A DNA stretch of 64,000 nucleotides from Mycobacterium paraffinicum (GTDB lineage: Bacteria > Actinomycetota > Actinomycetes > Mycobacteriales > Mycobacteriaceae), in assembly GCF_001907675.1 (NCBI RefSeq), contig NZ_MPNT01000015.1, positions 81,564 through 145,563 on the forward strand, read 5' to 3'. The position numbers were made by a program, and so were the translations under genes. The notes below the pieces were generated by a model, which worked only from the letters and a program-made list of their open reading frames with translations, had not been told where the DNA came from and made no database searches. Shown here piece after piece: positions 35,382 to 43,604 of the stretch; the first letter of the stretch is position 1; every line of letters starts with the position of its first letter.

Positions 35382-36995
35382 ATGCCGTGGGACATGCAAG
35401 CCGACGTCGTCGTGCTCGGCAGCGGAGGCGCCGGACTCACCGCCGCACTCACCGCCGCCGCGGCCGGCGCCTCGGTGCAGGTCTTCGAGAAGGCGCCGAC
35501 CGTCGGCGGAACCACCGCGGTGTCCGGCGGCGTGGTGTGGATCCCCGCCCACAACCGTTCTCCCGACGGGGAATTGACGCCCGCCGACGCGCTGCGCTAC
35601 CTGCGCGCGCAGTCTCTGGGCTCGATGGACGACGAGCTGGTCGAGACTTTCGTGCACACCGGTCCCACGATGCTCGACTTCGTCGAGGCGCACAGCGGCC
35701 TGCGTTTCGAGATCGCCACCGGCTTCCCTGACTACCGGCCCGAGCTGCCGGGGGGACAACCCGGCGGAGGGCGATCGCTGACCGCGGCGCCGTTCGATTT
35801 GAACCAGCTAGGTGACTGGCGCGACCGGATCACCGCGTTCCCCGCCGACTGGTCCAACGTCGGTATCGATGCCGAAACAAGGGCACGCCTGCACGTGACG
35901 ATCGACGAAGGCAGCGACCTCTGCGTCGCCGGCACGGCGCTCATTGCGGGCCTGCTCAAGGGATTGCTGGACGCCGGGGTCACGCCCCGGACTGACGGCC
36001 GGGCCGAGGAGCTCATCGCCGAGGATTCAGAGATCGTCGGCGTGCGTATCGCGTTGCCCCAGCGCACCATCCGGGTGCGCGCGCGGCGCGGAGTCGTCCT
36101 GGGTGTCGGCGGCTTCGAATGGAATCCGGGTTTGGTGCGGGCATTCCTGCGCGGCCCGATGCACGGCGCGGTGTCTCCGCCCAACAACACCGGAGACGGC
36201 CTGCGCATGGCGATGGCGCACGGCGCGGACCTGGCCAACATGGGCGAGGCCTGGTGGGTACCGATCGTTCAGATCCCGGGCGACACGATCGAGGGCAAGC
36301 AACGCAGCCGCAGCGTGCGCCTGGAGCGCACGCGGCCGCGGAGCATCATCGTCAACTCGGCGGGGCGGCGCTTCGTCAACGAGGCGTGCGACTACAACTC
36401 CATGGCCGGCGCCTTCCACTACCTCGATCCCCGCGGCGGGTACGTCAACGACCGGGGATGGATGGTGTTCGATTCAATTCACCTGCGGCGCTATGGATTC
36501 CTGGGCGTCGAACCGGGACAACCCGTTCCGGACTGGTTTTGCGAGTCCGCCGACCTCGCCGAGCTGGCCGCCAAGACCGGCATCGACGCGGCCGGCTTGA
36601 TCCGCACCGTCGAGGACTGGAACCGCCACGTGGCAACCGGGGCCGACCCCGAATTCGGGCGCGGCTCCAGCGCCTACGACGGCTATTGGGGCGACGGCAG
36701 TGCGACCACACCCGCGGGCAAGACCCTCGGCCCGATCGACACCGCGCCGTTCTATGCGGTGCCGGTGAGCGTCGGCGCGATGGGCACCAAGGGCGGTCCG
36801 CGCACCGACCGCGACGGGCGGGTGCTGCATGTCGGCGGAGAGCCGATCCCGGGCCTGTACGCCGCCGGTAATGCGATGGGCGGGGTCACCGGGCGCGCCT
36901 ACGGTGGTGCCGGCGGGACATTGGGCCCGGCAATGGTTTTCGGTTACCGCGCCGGTCACTCGGCCGCTACTGGAAAGTCCGTCGAGCTCTCTTAG
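35382..36995 (+). CDS. FAD-dependent oxidoreductase, KstD/fumarate-reductase-like
   Basis: 537 aa. VVVLGSGGAGLTAALTAAAAGASVQVFEKAPTVGGTTAVSGGVVWIP and the closing AYGGAGGTLGPAMVFGYRAG frame the FAD domain. It is the same superfamily as the protein at 29393-31132 but clearly diverged. It follows the IclR gene by 14 nt and likely shares its promoter. Proteins of this type desaturate ring ketones; two in one locus suggest sequential dehydrogenations or different ring substrates. Confidence 0.86.
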   Translation: MPWDMQADVVVLGSGGAGLTAALTAAAAGASVQVFEKAPTVGGTTAVSGGVVWIPAHNRSPDGELTPADALRYLRAQSLGSMDDELVETFVHTGPTMLDFVEAHSGLRFEIATGFPDYRPELPGGQPGGGRSLTAAPFDLNQLGDWRDRITAFPADWSNVGIDAETRARLHVTIDEGSDLCVAGTALIAGLLKGLLDAGVTPRTDGRAEELIAEDSEIVGVRIALPQRTIRVRARRGVVLGVGGFEWNPGLVRAFLRGPMHGAVSPPNNTGDGLRMAMAHGADLANMGEAWWVPIVQIPGDTIEGKQRSRSVRLERTRPRSIIVNSAGRRFVNEACDYNSMAGAFHYLDPRGGYVNDRGWMVFDSIHLRRYGFLGVEPGQPVPDWFCESADLAELAAKTGIDAAGLIRTVEDWNRHVATGADPEFGRGSSAYDGYWGDGSATTPAGKTLGPIDTAPFYAVPVSVGAMGTKGGPRTDRDGRVLHVGGEPIPGLYAAGNAMGGVTGRAYGGAGGTLGPAMVFGYRAGHSAATGKSVELS

Positions 36996-36997
36996 CG

Positions 36998-37372
36998 CTA
37001 ACTGAAAGCGTTCGTGATGGCCGCCATGTCAAAGTAGTCGCGCCATGCGGCGATCCGATCGTCGTGCACTTCGAAGACGCCCATCACCGGCAAAGGAATC
37101 GATCCACCGTCCTTGCGTCGCATGACGTCGGTGCGTTCGTTCATCACCAGCGTCCCGTCGGCGACCTGCCGATGGACGTTGAAGTCGATCCCGTCGAACG
37201 CGGCCAGGAACCCCGCGATGAATTCGCGTATCGCCTCGCGGCCATGCACCGGGGCCATCGGGATGTTGTGGTAGACCGCGTCTTCGGTGAAATACGCGGC
37301 AATCGCGTCCGGATCCGGCGATGCCCAACGCTTACAGAATTCCGTCACCAACTCGTCGGCAGAACGTGTCAT
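36998..37372 (-). CDS. Limonene-1,2-epoxide hydrolase family protein
   Basis: 124 aa from ATG 37372 (ATG 37381 also possible). The complete LEH catalytic set is seen at expected spacing: Y34 and N36 in VYHNIPM, R80 and D82 in NERTDV, and D112 in WRDYFD, with SLPVMGVF-like SIPLPVMGVF between. LEH enzymes add water to epoxides without a covalent intermediate; mycobacterial relatives include EphG-type proteins acting on sterol or terpene epoxides. It converges with the KstD-like gene, 2 nt apart. Confidence 0.86.
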   Translation of the reverse strand: MTRSADELVTEFCKRWASPDPDAIAAYFTEDAVYHNIPMAPVHGREAIREFIAGFLAAFDGIDFNVHRQVADGTLVMNERTDVMRRKDGGSIPLPVMGVFEVHDDRIAAWRDYFDMAAITNAFS

Positions 37373-37435
37373 GCCCTTCATGCAACACATCGCAGGGGGG
37401 CAAATCAAGACCGAAGGCGCCCGGCAGATCCCGGT

Positions 37436-38713
37436 TTAGTCGGGGACCGGCAACTCGACACAGATGTGGGTGCCAACGGGAGTGTCGAGGAAGACGAATG
37501 TTCCCCCGGCGGCTTCCACGCGGGCCCGGTGTGAGGCCAATCCGATGTGCCCCTCGCCGAGCCGGCGCGCCACCGTCTGCTCGTCGAATCCCACGCCGTC
37601 GTCGACCATATGCAAGACGCACGTTCCGTCCGTGATGCCCAGCATCACCGAAGCGCTCCGGGCCCGCGAATGCTGCACGATGTTGGACAGCAGCTCGCGG
37701 ACCACACCGAACACGACCGGGTCGATCTGGGTGCGAATCGGGTAATCGATGTCGGTCGAAATGTCGATTTTCGATCGATGGGTGGTCAAGGTCGCCAGCT
37801 GCTGGACCGCCGCGGCCAACCCGACCTGCTCGAGGACGGCGGGATGCAGCTCGAACGTGGCCTGCCGCAACCGCTCCGATGCCATCTGCAGACCGGCCAG
37901 CGCGCGCGCTACGCGGTCATCGCCCGGCAGCGCCGCGTCCAATTCGACCAGCTCCTGGCGCACCGCCAAAATGTCCTGCAGCGGTCCGTCGTGGATGGAT
38001 TCCGAGATGCGCCGCTGCTCGACGTCGGAAGCGGTCATCGTCTGCGCGAGCAGCTCCTCGCGCAGCGTGCTCAGACCGGCCACCGAGCGGGTGTGTCGCT
38101 CTTCCACCCGGACCGCGACAAACGCTGTCACACAGAGGAATCCGTAGAGCAGGAACCGGAACGTGGCCTCGCTGGCACCGATCGATCCGACCATCTCCGG
38201 GTCCTCGAGCACCGCGATCGCGAACCCCACCATGGAAAAGAGAAGCACCACGGCCGCCCGCCGGGAGGAGACGTCGAGCCCGATCAGGATCGGCAGCACC
38301 GTCATGATGAGCAGCGGATGAAGTCCGTTCGTCGACAACACCTGGAAGACGGTCAGCACGAGCACATCGATGACCGTGAACGCAAACGGCTCCAGGCGGC
38401 CGACGCGGGCCAGCCGCCCCCGGGTAAGCCATCGTCGGCTCGGTGAGAATGCCAGCGTCAGGGCGCAAAGCGCCACCACGCCGTACGCCACGATGAGCAC
38501 AGTTTGCTGGGTCCACTCGGACCTGCGGGTGCCGCTGAGCATCGCAGCGATCATCAAGGCCACCACGCCGATCCGGAGGACCGACGCGAGTCGATACGAA
38601 CGCAGCTGATGAAGCTTGCGCACCCGACCCAGTTCCGCGTCACTGGCGACCGCCACGCGAACACAGTACTCATCCGCGGCGGCTCTCTCGGGGCAAAGCG
38701 CCCAGGCGTGCAT
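37436..38713 (-). CDS. Membrane sensor histidine kinase (HisKA_3, NarL-type)
   Basis: 425 aa from ATG 38713; GTG 38656 is possible. Residues about 40-205 hold roughly six hydrophobic segments with no large extracellular domain. The dimerisation/phosphoacceptor box is EQRRISESIHDGPLQDILAVRQEL with H241, followed by the HATPase region VVRELLSNIVQHSRA (N box) and DDGVGFDE (G box). It is divergent from the response regulator at 38764, forming a two-component pair. The signal is unknown; the membrane-only sensor suggests a membrane or lipid cue. Confidence 0.88.
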   Translation of the reverse strand: MHAWALCPERAAADEYCVRVAVASDAELGRVRKLHQLRSYRLASVLRIGVVALMIAAMLSGTRRSEWTQQTVLIVAYGVVALCALTLAFSPSRRWLTRGRLARVGRLEPFAFTVIDVLVLTVFQVLSTNGLHPLLIMTVLPILIGLDVSSRRAAVVLLFSMVGFAIAVLEDPEMVGSIGASEATFRFLLYGFLCVTAFVAVRVEERHTRSVAGLSTLREELLAQTMTASDVEQRRISESIHDGPLQDILAVRQELVELDAALPGDDRVARALAGLQMASERLRQATFELHPAVLEQVGLAAAVQQLATLTTHRSKIDISTDIDYPIRTQIDPVVFGVVRELLSNIVQHSRARSASVMLGITDGTCVLHMVDDGVGFDEQTVARRLGEGHIGLASHRARVEAAGGTFVFLDTPVGTHICVELPVPD

Positions 38714-38763
38714 CAGAGTTTCCGCTGATTGCCGCCGACGCTTTGCGGGCTAGACTCATCGCC

Positions 38764-39417
38764 ATGGCCGGCCCAGCATCGCCCGACAAGGTGCGGGTGG
38801 TTGTCGGCGACGATCACCCCCTGTTTCGTGAGGGCGTCGTGCGGGCGCTGTCGTCGAGCGGTTCGGTGAATGTGGTCGGCGAGGCCGACGACGGCTCGGC
38901 GGCACTGGAACTGATCAAAGAGCATCGGCCCGATGTCGCCCTGCTCGATTTCCGGATGCCCGGCATGGATGGCGGGCAGGTGGCCGCTGCGGTGCGGAGT
39001 CAGGAATTGCCGACCCGCGTGCTGCTGATTTCGGCGCACGACGAGCCGGCCATCGTGTACCAGGCATTGCAGCAAGGCGCCGCCGGATTCGTGCTGAAGG
39101 ACTCGACGCGCAGCGAGATCGTCAGGGCGGTGCTCGACTGCGCGCAGGGCCGCGACGTGGTGGCGCCCGCGCTTGTCGGGGGCCTCACCGCGGAGATCCG
39201 TCACCGGGCGCAACCGACCGGACCCGTGCTCAGCGCGCGAGAGCGTGAGGTGCTCAACCGGATTGCGCGCGGCCAAAGCATCCCGGTGATCGCCGCCGAG
39301 CTGTTCGTAGCGCCGTCGACGGTCAAGACGCACGTGCAGCGCCTGTACGAGAAGCTCGGCGTCAGCGATCGCGCCGCCGCCGTTGCCGAGGCGATGCGCC
39401 AAGGCCTGCTCAGCTAG
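38764..39417 (+). CDS. NarL/FixJ response regulator
   Basis: 217 aa from ATG 38764. Receiver domain with D16-D17 and phospho-acceptor D62 in ALLDFRMPGMDG, and switch Lys in FVLKDST. The C-terminal LuxR-type HTH is LSAREREVLNRIARGQSIPVIAAELFVAPSTVKTHVQRLYEKLGV. Partner of the divergent kinase. It converges with, and overlaps by 8 bp, the E1-alpha-like gene. Confidence 0.92.
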   Translation: MAGPASPDKVRVVVGDDHPLFREGVVRALSSSGSVNVVGEADDGSAALELIKEHRPDVALLDFRMPGMDGGQVAAAVRSQELPTRVLLISAHDEPAIVYQALQQGAAGFVLKDSTRSEIVRAVLDCAQGRDVVAPALVGGLTAEIRHRAQPTGPVLSAREREVLNRIARGQSIPVIAAELFVAPSTVKTHVQRLYEKLGVSDRAAAVAEAMRQGLLS

Positions 39418-40321
39418 CGGCCGGCCACGGACCCGATTCGCTGACCGTCGGACCCATCGCCCGCAGGAGTGAGTTCGCGACCGCGGCGGCCTCGCCCACC
39501 AGGTGGCGAGCCCGCCGTTCCACCTCATACAGGTGGCCGGCGCTGACGCCGATGTTGGTCAGCTGTCGGCGGGCGCAAACCAACGGGTCGACCCCTGCGG
39601 GGTGGTTGGTCCGATAGGTAACCGCCTCGACCATGACGGGTCCACCGCCGGCGCCAGCGCGCTGCACTGCTTGGTCGACCGAAGCACGCACTGCCGCAAC
39701 GTCTTTGCCGTCGACCGACGAGACGGGTAACCCATAGCAGTCGCGCGGCCCGCGGCGCACACCGGACCCGTCGCGGATGCTCTCGATGACGAACACGAGC
39801 GGAAGCCGCCACGACACCGCAATCCGGGCGGCCGATTGGAACTCGGCGGACTTGGCGGCATCGTCCCCGATGACGCACAGGGTGACCCCGCCTGCGCCGG
39901 CCACCTGCTGCCCGTAGGCGTCACCGATCGCGAACAAAACGGACTGCCTGACCGGGCTCGACGTGCCGAAGATCTGCTTCCATTCGGCGGCGAAGGGGCT
40001 TTCCTTCGCACCGCCGGCCGCAGACCGCCGCGGGGCGGTCATCTCGGCGATCGCCGGGCCCAACGGGCGGCCGAGGGCGACCTCCTGGGCGTGCTGGAAA
40101 TGGCGGATCGCGGTGTTCAAGATGTCGCCGGGCCGAAGCGCCGCGATCGTGCCCACGGCCACCGCCTCCTGCCCGAAGGCGGCCTCCATTGGCCCGTTGA
40201 GCAGCCCGTCGATGCGCCGCTCCTCCAGCGCCATGTCGAGCAGTCGCAGCACCCACATTTGGCGGTACAGCTCCAGCTGCTCTTCAACGCGTGCAGCCGA
40301 CAGTTCGGGTGTGCGAGCCAT
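39410..40321 (-). CDS. Orphan E1-alpha-like protein (2-oxoacid dehydrogenase fold) with altered TPP motif
   Basis: 303 aa, resembling the alpha subunit of pyruvate/branched-chain oxoacid dehydrogenase E1: MEAAFGQEAVAVGTIAALRPGDIL, then CVIGDDAAKSAEFQSAARIAVSWRLPLVFVIESIRDG. The TPP motif is GDD(152-154) and ends ES(180-181) where GDG...NN is usual, so cofactor binding is doubtful. No E1-beta, E2 or E3 gene adjoins it. It lies next to the two-component system and upstream of meaB but separated from it by 200 bp. It may be a non-catalytic derivative or use an unknown partner. Confidence 0.75.
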   Translation of the reverse strand: MARTPELSAARVEEQLELYRQMWVLRLLDMALEERRIDGLLNGPMEAAFGQEAVAVGTIAALRPGDILNTAIRHFQHAQEVALGRPLGPAIAEMTAPRRSAAGGAKESPFAAEWKQIFGTSSPVRQSVLFAIGDAYGQQVAGAGGVTLCVIGDDAAKSAEFQSAARIAVSWRLPLVFVIESIRDGSGVRRGPRDCYGLPVSSVDGKDVAAVRASVDQAVQRAGAGGGPVMVEAVTYRTNHPAGVDPLVCARRQLTNIGVSAGHLYEVERRARHLVGEAAAVANSLLRAMGPTVSESGPWPAAS

Positions 40322-40493
40322 GTGCCGGGTCTCCTAACTCGTCGCGGGATCGTGGCGGCGTCGGCCGGAGCTCTGCGACGGACGGGGGTCCGGTCGGTGG
40401 CTGAGGTGACTGCCGTTGTACACAAGATCAACGTAGGGCGGCGGGGCCGGCCGGAACTCCGCCGATCGGTCCGCAAAGGGGTTGAATCCCCGT

Positions 40494-40509
40494 TCCCCCA
40501 ATCGGGGGA
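40494..40509 (-). terminator. Candidate I-shaped terminator after meaB
   Basis: On the minus strand TCCCCC-GATT-GGGGGA forms a perfect 6-bp stem with a 4-nt loop, 13 nt beyond the meaB stop. No U-run follows, as is common for mycobacterial hairpins. The rest of the 200-bp gap 40322-40521 shows nothing else. Confidence 0.5.
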
Positions 40510-40521
40510 CAGCGCGGCGGC

Positions 40522-41400
40522 TTAGTCCTGCTCGCGCGGGGTCGGTGACAGCAACTGCTCAGCCGCCGAGTAGGGGTCCCGGTCGCCGTCGACGACCGTC
40601 TCGGCGAGCCGATCGAGGTCCGGCCGGCTCCGCAACCGGGTCTGCGCCAGCGACAGGATTTGGGCGCGGGCGCGGGCCAGTCGGCGGGCGCGGCTGTCGG
40701 CGCGGTGGTGATCCTCGATCGCGGCCATCAACTCCGCGATGCCCTCGCCGCGCGCGGCGACCAGGCTGACTATGGGTGCGTCGGTCTCGGCCCGCAGGTC
40801 ACGCACGGTCTGTTCGGCGCCGTCGCGGTCGGCCTTGTTGACCGCCACGATGTCGGCGACTTCGAGCACCCCCGCCTTGGCCGCCTGAATCGCGTCGCCG
40901 GCACCGGGATTGAGGATGACGACGGTGGGGTCGGCCACGGCGGCGATCTCGATTTCGGACTGCCCCACCCCCACGGTCTCCAGCAGGACGACGTGGTAAC
41001 CGATCGCTGCCAGCAGTCGGATCGCCGCGGGGACCGCGGCGGCCAATCCCCCCAGGTGACCACGGGTTGCCACCGACCTGATCAACACGTCGGAGTCGTT
41101 GATATGCGCGGTCATCCGTATTCGGTCGCCCAGCAGTGCACCACCGCTGAACGGCGACGACGGGTCCACGGCCAGCACCGCCACCCGTGATCCCCGCTCC
41201 CGGTAGGCGCCGACCAGGGCGGCGATCGTCGTGGACTTGCCCACGCCCGGCGGCCCGGTGATGCCGATGACATTCACCGATGACGGTTGCAGGCCGGCCA
41301 GCACCTCGTCGCGGCGCTCGCCCTCGACCAGCGAAAGGAGTCGACCGGCCGCGCGCGGAGATCCGTTGCGCGCGCCGGCAATCAGGTCGGCGATCTCCAT
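40522..41400 (-). CDS. meaB: MeaB/ArgK GTPase chaperone of B12-dependent mutase
   Basis: 292 aa G3E GTPase. Walker A GPPGVGKS at 49-56, DPSSPFSGGALLGDRIRM, ETVGVGQSEIE and NKAD are diagnostic of MeaB, which loads and protects adenosylcobalamin in methylmalonyl-CoA-type mutases. The matching mutase subunits are about 11 kb away (51960-53962). The ATG overlaps the stop of a tiny thiolase-like remnant (TAAATG), and the promoter upstream carries a GAGAAT-type dyad, which ties meaB to the catabolic regulon. Confidence 0.93.
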   Translation of the reverse strand: MEIADLIAGARNGSPRAAGRLLSLVEGERRDEVLAGLQPSSVNVIGITGPPGVGKSTTIAALVGAYRERGSRVAVLAVDPSSPFSGGALLGDRIRMTAHINDSDVLIRSVATRGHLGGLAAAVPAAIRLLAAIGYHVVLLETVGVGQSEIEIAAVADPTVVILNPGAGDAIQAAKAGVLEVADIVAVNKADRDGAEQTVRDLRAETDAPIVSLVAARGEGIAELMAAIEDHHRADSRARRLARARAQILSLAQTRLRSRPDLDRLAETVVDGDRDPYSAAEQLLSPTPREQD

Positions 41401-41454
41401 TTAGGGGGCGGGAACCTCGATGACGGTGGCGGACACGATAACGGCTTCAGGCAC
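41401..41454 (-). pseudogene. Thiolase N-terminal remnant (17 codons) fused upstream of meaB
   Basis: The minus strand reads GTG then PEAVIVSATVIEVPAP and TAA. The first ten residues match the start of acetyl-CoA acyltransferases (MPEAVIVSA...), after which similarity stops. GGAAAG precedes the GTG and the 41513-41527 dyad lies further upstream. The simplest reading is a thiolase gene deleted except for its promoter and first codons; alternatively it is a short leader peptide coupled to meaB by TAAATG. Confidence 0.5.
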
Positions 41455-41512
41455 GGGTTCTTTCCAGTTCGGCGAGCGCGTCGCGAGCGCCCGACAGCAC
41501 CCGCAAGCGTAT

Positions 41513-41527
41513 GAGAACACTATTCTC
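41513..41527. promoter_or_regulatory. Operator-like dyad GAGAAC-ACT-ATTCTC
   Basis: Variant of the 15-bp dyad (one arm base differs) between the divergent thiolase-remnant/meaB unit and the hydrolase at 41648. It lies 59 bp upstream of the remnant GTG. Confidence 0.7.
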
Positions 41528-41565
41528 TCATTACGAGAGTCCGCGTTGCAAGGAGCGGTTGGCTC

Positions 41566-41625
41566 GCGAGCAGACAGAGAATCGCACGAACCGGGATCAT
41601 ATGGTGCGATTCTGCGTCTGCTCGC
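41566..41625. repeat. Inverted-repeat hairpin element, copy 2
   Basis: Left arm GCGAGCAGACAGAGAATCGC (41566-41585) and right arm GCGATTCTGCGTCTGCTCGC (41606-41625) pair with two mismatches. It is the same element as at 154-212, here in the 5' leader of the hydrolase gene rather than after a gene. Confidence 0.7.
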
Positions 41626-41647
41626 CAAACAGGAGGCATCGTCGGCA

Positions 41648-42505
41648 ATGGACGGAATGATCGCGGTCCCGGGTGGCAACGTGTGGTTCAACCGGGTCGG
41701 TGGCGGACCAGGTCTTCCCCTGCTCGTCGTGCACGGCGGGCCCGGATTACCCCACAGCTATCTGCGTTCGCTGGAACGATTGGCCGACGAGCGCGAAGTC
41801 GTCTATTGGGATCAGCTTGGGTGCGGCAACTCCGAGCGCCCGTCGAACCGCGAATTGTGGACCATGCCACGGTCGGTCGCCGAGATGGACGCCGTCGTCA
41901 AGGGCTTGGGACTCAACCGATTTCACGTCTTTGGCAACTCGTGGGGCGCGATGATGGCGCAGCAGTACGCGCTCGACGTGGCCTCGGGGGCCGTCAGCCT
42001 CACCATCTCGAACAGCATCTCCTCCATACCGCTGTTCTCACAGATGGTGGCCCGGTTGAAGGCCGAGCTCGATCCGGCGACGCAGTCCGCGATCGACCGT
42101 CACGAAGCAGCCGGGACGACGTACGCGGCCGAATATCAGGACGCCATCCGCACCTGGAACGAAACCTACCTTTGTCGCGTGCGCCCCTGGCCCCCGGAGC
42201 TTTCGGCGGCATTCGGCAACATGGGAACCGACATCTTCGAGACGATGTTCGGACCAAGTGACTTCCATATCGTCGGGACGATCCGCGACTGGGACGTGTT
42301 CGACCGATTGCCGGAGATCACCGTGCCCACTCTCGTGCTCGCCGGCAGGTTCGACGAATGCGTGCCCGAACACATGTGGGAAATGCACCAGCGCATCGCC
42401 GGCTCGCGCTACGAACTGTTCGAGTCCAGCGCCCACATGCCCTTCATCGAGGAGCCGGCCAAGTTCGATCGGGTGATGCGAGACTTCCTGCGGCTCCACG
42501 ACTGA
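41648..42505 (+). CDS. Proline-iminopeptidase-like alpha/beta hydrolase (S33)
   Basis: 285 aa from ATG 41648, with AGGAGG upstream; the frame extends upstream through promoter elements, which argues against an earlier start. LLVVHGGPGLPHSYLRSLERL and GNSWGAMMAQQYAL are characteristic of proline iminopeptidases and related amidases; TLVLAGRFDECVP and SSAHMPFIEEPAKF give the Asp and His. The dyad at 41513 suggests that it belongs to the regulon. It may hydrolyse an amide or lactone of the pathway rather than peptides. Confidence 0.85.
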   Translation: MDGMIAVPGGNVWFNRVGGGPGLPLLVVHGGPGLPHSYLRSLERLADEREVVYWDQLGCGNSERPSNRELWTMPRSVAEMDAVVKGLGLNRFHVFGNSWGAMMAQQYALDVASGAVSLTISNSISSIPLFSQMVARLKAELDPATQSAIDRHEAAGTTYAAEYQDAIRTWNETYLCRVRPWPPELSAAFGNMGTDIFETMFGPSDFHIVGTIRDWDVFDRLPEITVPTLVLAGRFDECVPEHMWEMHQRIAGSRYELFESSAHMPFIEEPAKFDRVMRDFLRLHD

Positions 42506-42556
42506 CGACGAGCGAATCTGCTCCCGGGCCGCCCAAACGCGCCCGCGGCCGTCGGA

Positions 42557-43324
42557 TCAGTTCTTGCCCTTCGCCAGTTTCGTGACGATCGACCGGAAGT
42601 CGTCGGTGGTGAACGATTGTTGCTCGGCCGACAGGGCATAGTCCAAGCTGGCCAGCACCGCGCGCTCCAGATGTAAGTTGAGCACGCGTTTGGTGCTCTC
42701 GACCGCCTGCTGAGGCAGTTCCAAAATCTTTTTGGCGCAAGCGGTTGCGTCCGCGACCGGGTCGGCCGACACGTGGTTGGCCAGCCCCAACTCGACGGCA
42801 CGCTGGGCACTGATGCGGGTGCCCGTCAATGCGAACTCCTTGGCCAGCAGCAGACTGATGTGCAGCGGCCAGGTCAGCGGACCGCCGTCGGCGGCCACCA
42901 ATCCCACCTGCACGTGCGGATCCGCCAGGTAGGCCTCTTCGGCGATGTAGACGATGTCGCTCAGCGCCACCAGGCTGCAGCCCAGCCCGACGGCCGGGCC
43001 ATTCACCGCGGCCACCACCGGGATTCGGCACCGCGCCATGCCCAAGACGATCTCTCGCCCGTCCCGAATTGTCTTGGCGCGCAGCTCGGCATCGGTCGAC
43101 AGCTCCTTCAGGTAGGAGAAGTCCCCGCCCGCCGAGAACGCCCGGCCGGCCCCGGTGATGACGGCCGCGCGGGCGGTGGCGTCATCGGTCAGTCGCTGCC
43201 ACAGGCGCGCGAGCCCGACGTGCAGATCGTCGTTGACCGAGTTGAGGGAATCCGGCCGGTTCAAGGTGATGATCCGCAGCGGACCGTCGGCTTGGACGTC
43301 GATTTCGGCAGGCATGTCGTACAC
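42557..43324 (-). CDS. Enoyl-CoA hydratase/isomerase family protein
   Basis: 255 aa from GTG 43324, with GAAGGAG 6 nt upstream. Crotonase motifs: ITLNRPDSLNSVN, AGRAFSAGGDFSYL (oxyanion hole) and PVVAAVNGPAVGLGCSLVALSDIVYIAEEAYLADPHVQVGLVAADGG. The usual first catalytic Glu region reads ADPHVQVGL, so activity may be isomerase or hydrolase rather than plain hydratase. It is the last gene of the acyl-CoA synthetase/FadE/FadE operon, separated from it by the 54-bp repeats. Confidence 0.88.
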   Translation of the reverse strand: MYDMPAEIDVQADGPLRIITLNRPDSLNSVNDDLHVGLARLWQRLTDDATARAAVITGAGRAFSAGGDFSYLKELSTDAELRAKTIRDGREIVLGMARCRIPVVAAVNGPAVGLGCSLVALSDIVYIAEEAYLADPHVQVGLVAADGGPLTWPLHISLLLAKEFALTGTRISAQRAVELGLANHVSADPVADATACAKKILELPQQAVESTKRVLNLHLERAVLASLDYALSAEQQSFTTDDFRSIVTKLAKGKN

Positions 43325-43325
43325 G

Positions 43326-43601
43326 TCAGACTCCTTCTTTGGTCGTGACCCGCTTCACCCGGGCTCCGCCCGCATTCGCGATCACTCCTGCTACGGTCGT
43401 GACCCGCTTCACCCGGGCTCCACCCGCGTTCGCGATCACTCCTGCTACGGTCGTGACCCGCTTCACCCGGGCTCCACCCGCGTTCGCGATCACTCCTGCT
43501 ACGGTCGTGACCCGCTTCACCCGGGCTCCGCCCGCGTTCGCGATCACTCCTGCTACGGTCGTGACCCGCTTCACCCGGGCTCCACCCGCGTTCGCGATCA
43601 C
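43326..43601 (-). CDS. Possible repeat peptide ORF encoded by the 54-bp minisatellite
   Basis: Because the repeat unit is a multiple of three, the minus strand stays open across all copies: GTG at 43601 overlaps the FadE stop (GTGA) and the frame ends with TGA at 43326, 1 nt before the hydratase GTG. It would encode 91 residues made of an 18-residue unit (IANAGGARVKRVTTVAGV). This layout is like mycobacterial MIRUs that bridge genes in an operon. Whether the peptide is made is unknown; its main effect may be coupling translation. Confidence 0.4.
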   Translation of the reverse strand: MIANAGGARVKRVTTVAGVIANAGGARVKRVTTVAGVIANAGGARVKRVTTVAGVIANAGGARVKRVTTVAGVIANAGGARVKRVTTKEGV

Positions 43602-43604
43602 TCC
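43341..43604. repeat. 54-bp tandem repeat (MIRU/VNTR-like), about 4.9 copies
   Basis: Copies begin at 43341, 43395, 43449, 43503 and 43557; the last is cut after 48 bp. Each begins GGTCGTGACCCGCTTCACCC; copies differ at only two positions (CCGCCCGC or CCACCCGC; ATTCG or GTTCG). It fills the space between the FadE stop and the hydratase start and includes the FadE stop codon. Copy number probably varies between strains. Confidence 0.95.

Noticed and set aside
43341..43604. Regular repeats that could suggest a CRISPR array
   Set aside because: The copies are directly adjacent 54-bp units without unique spacers and no cas gene is near; this is a minisatellite.
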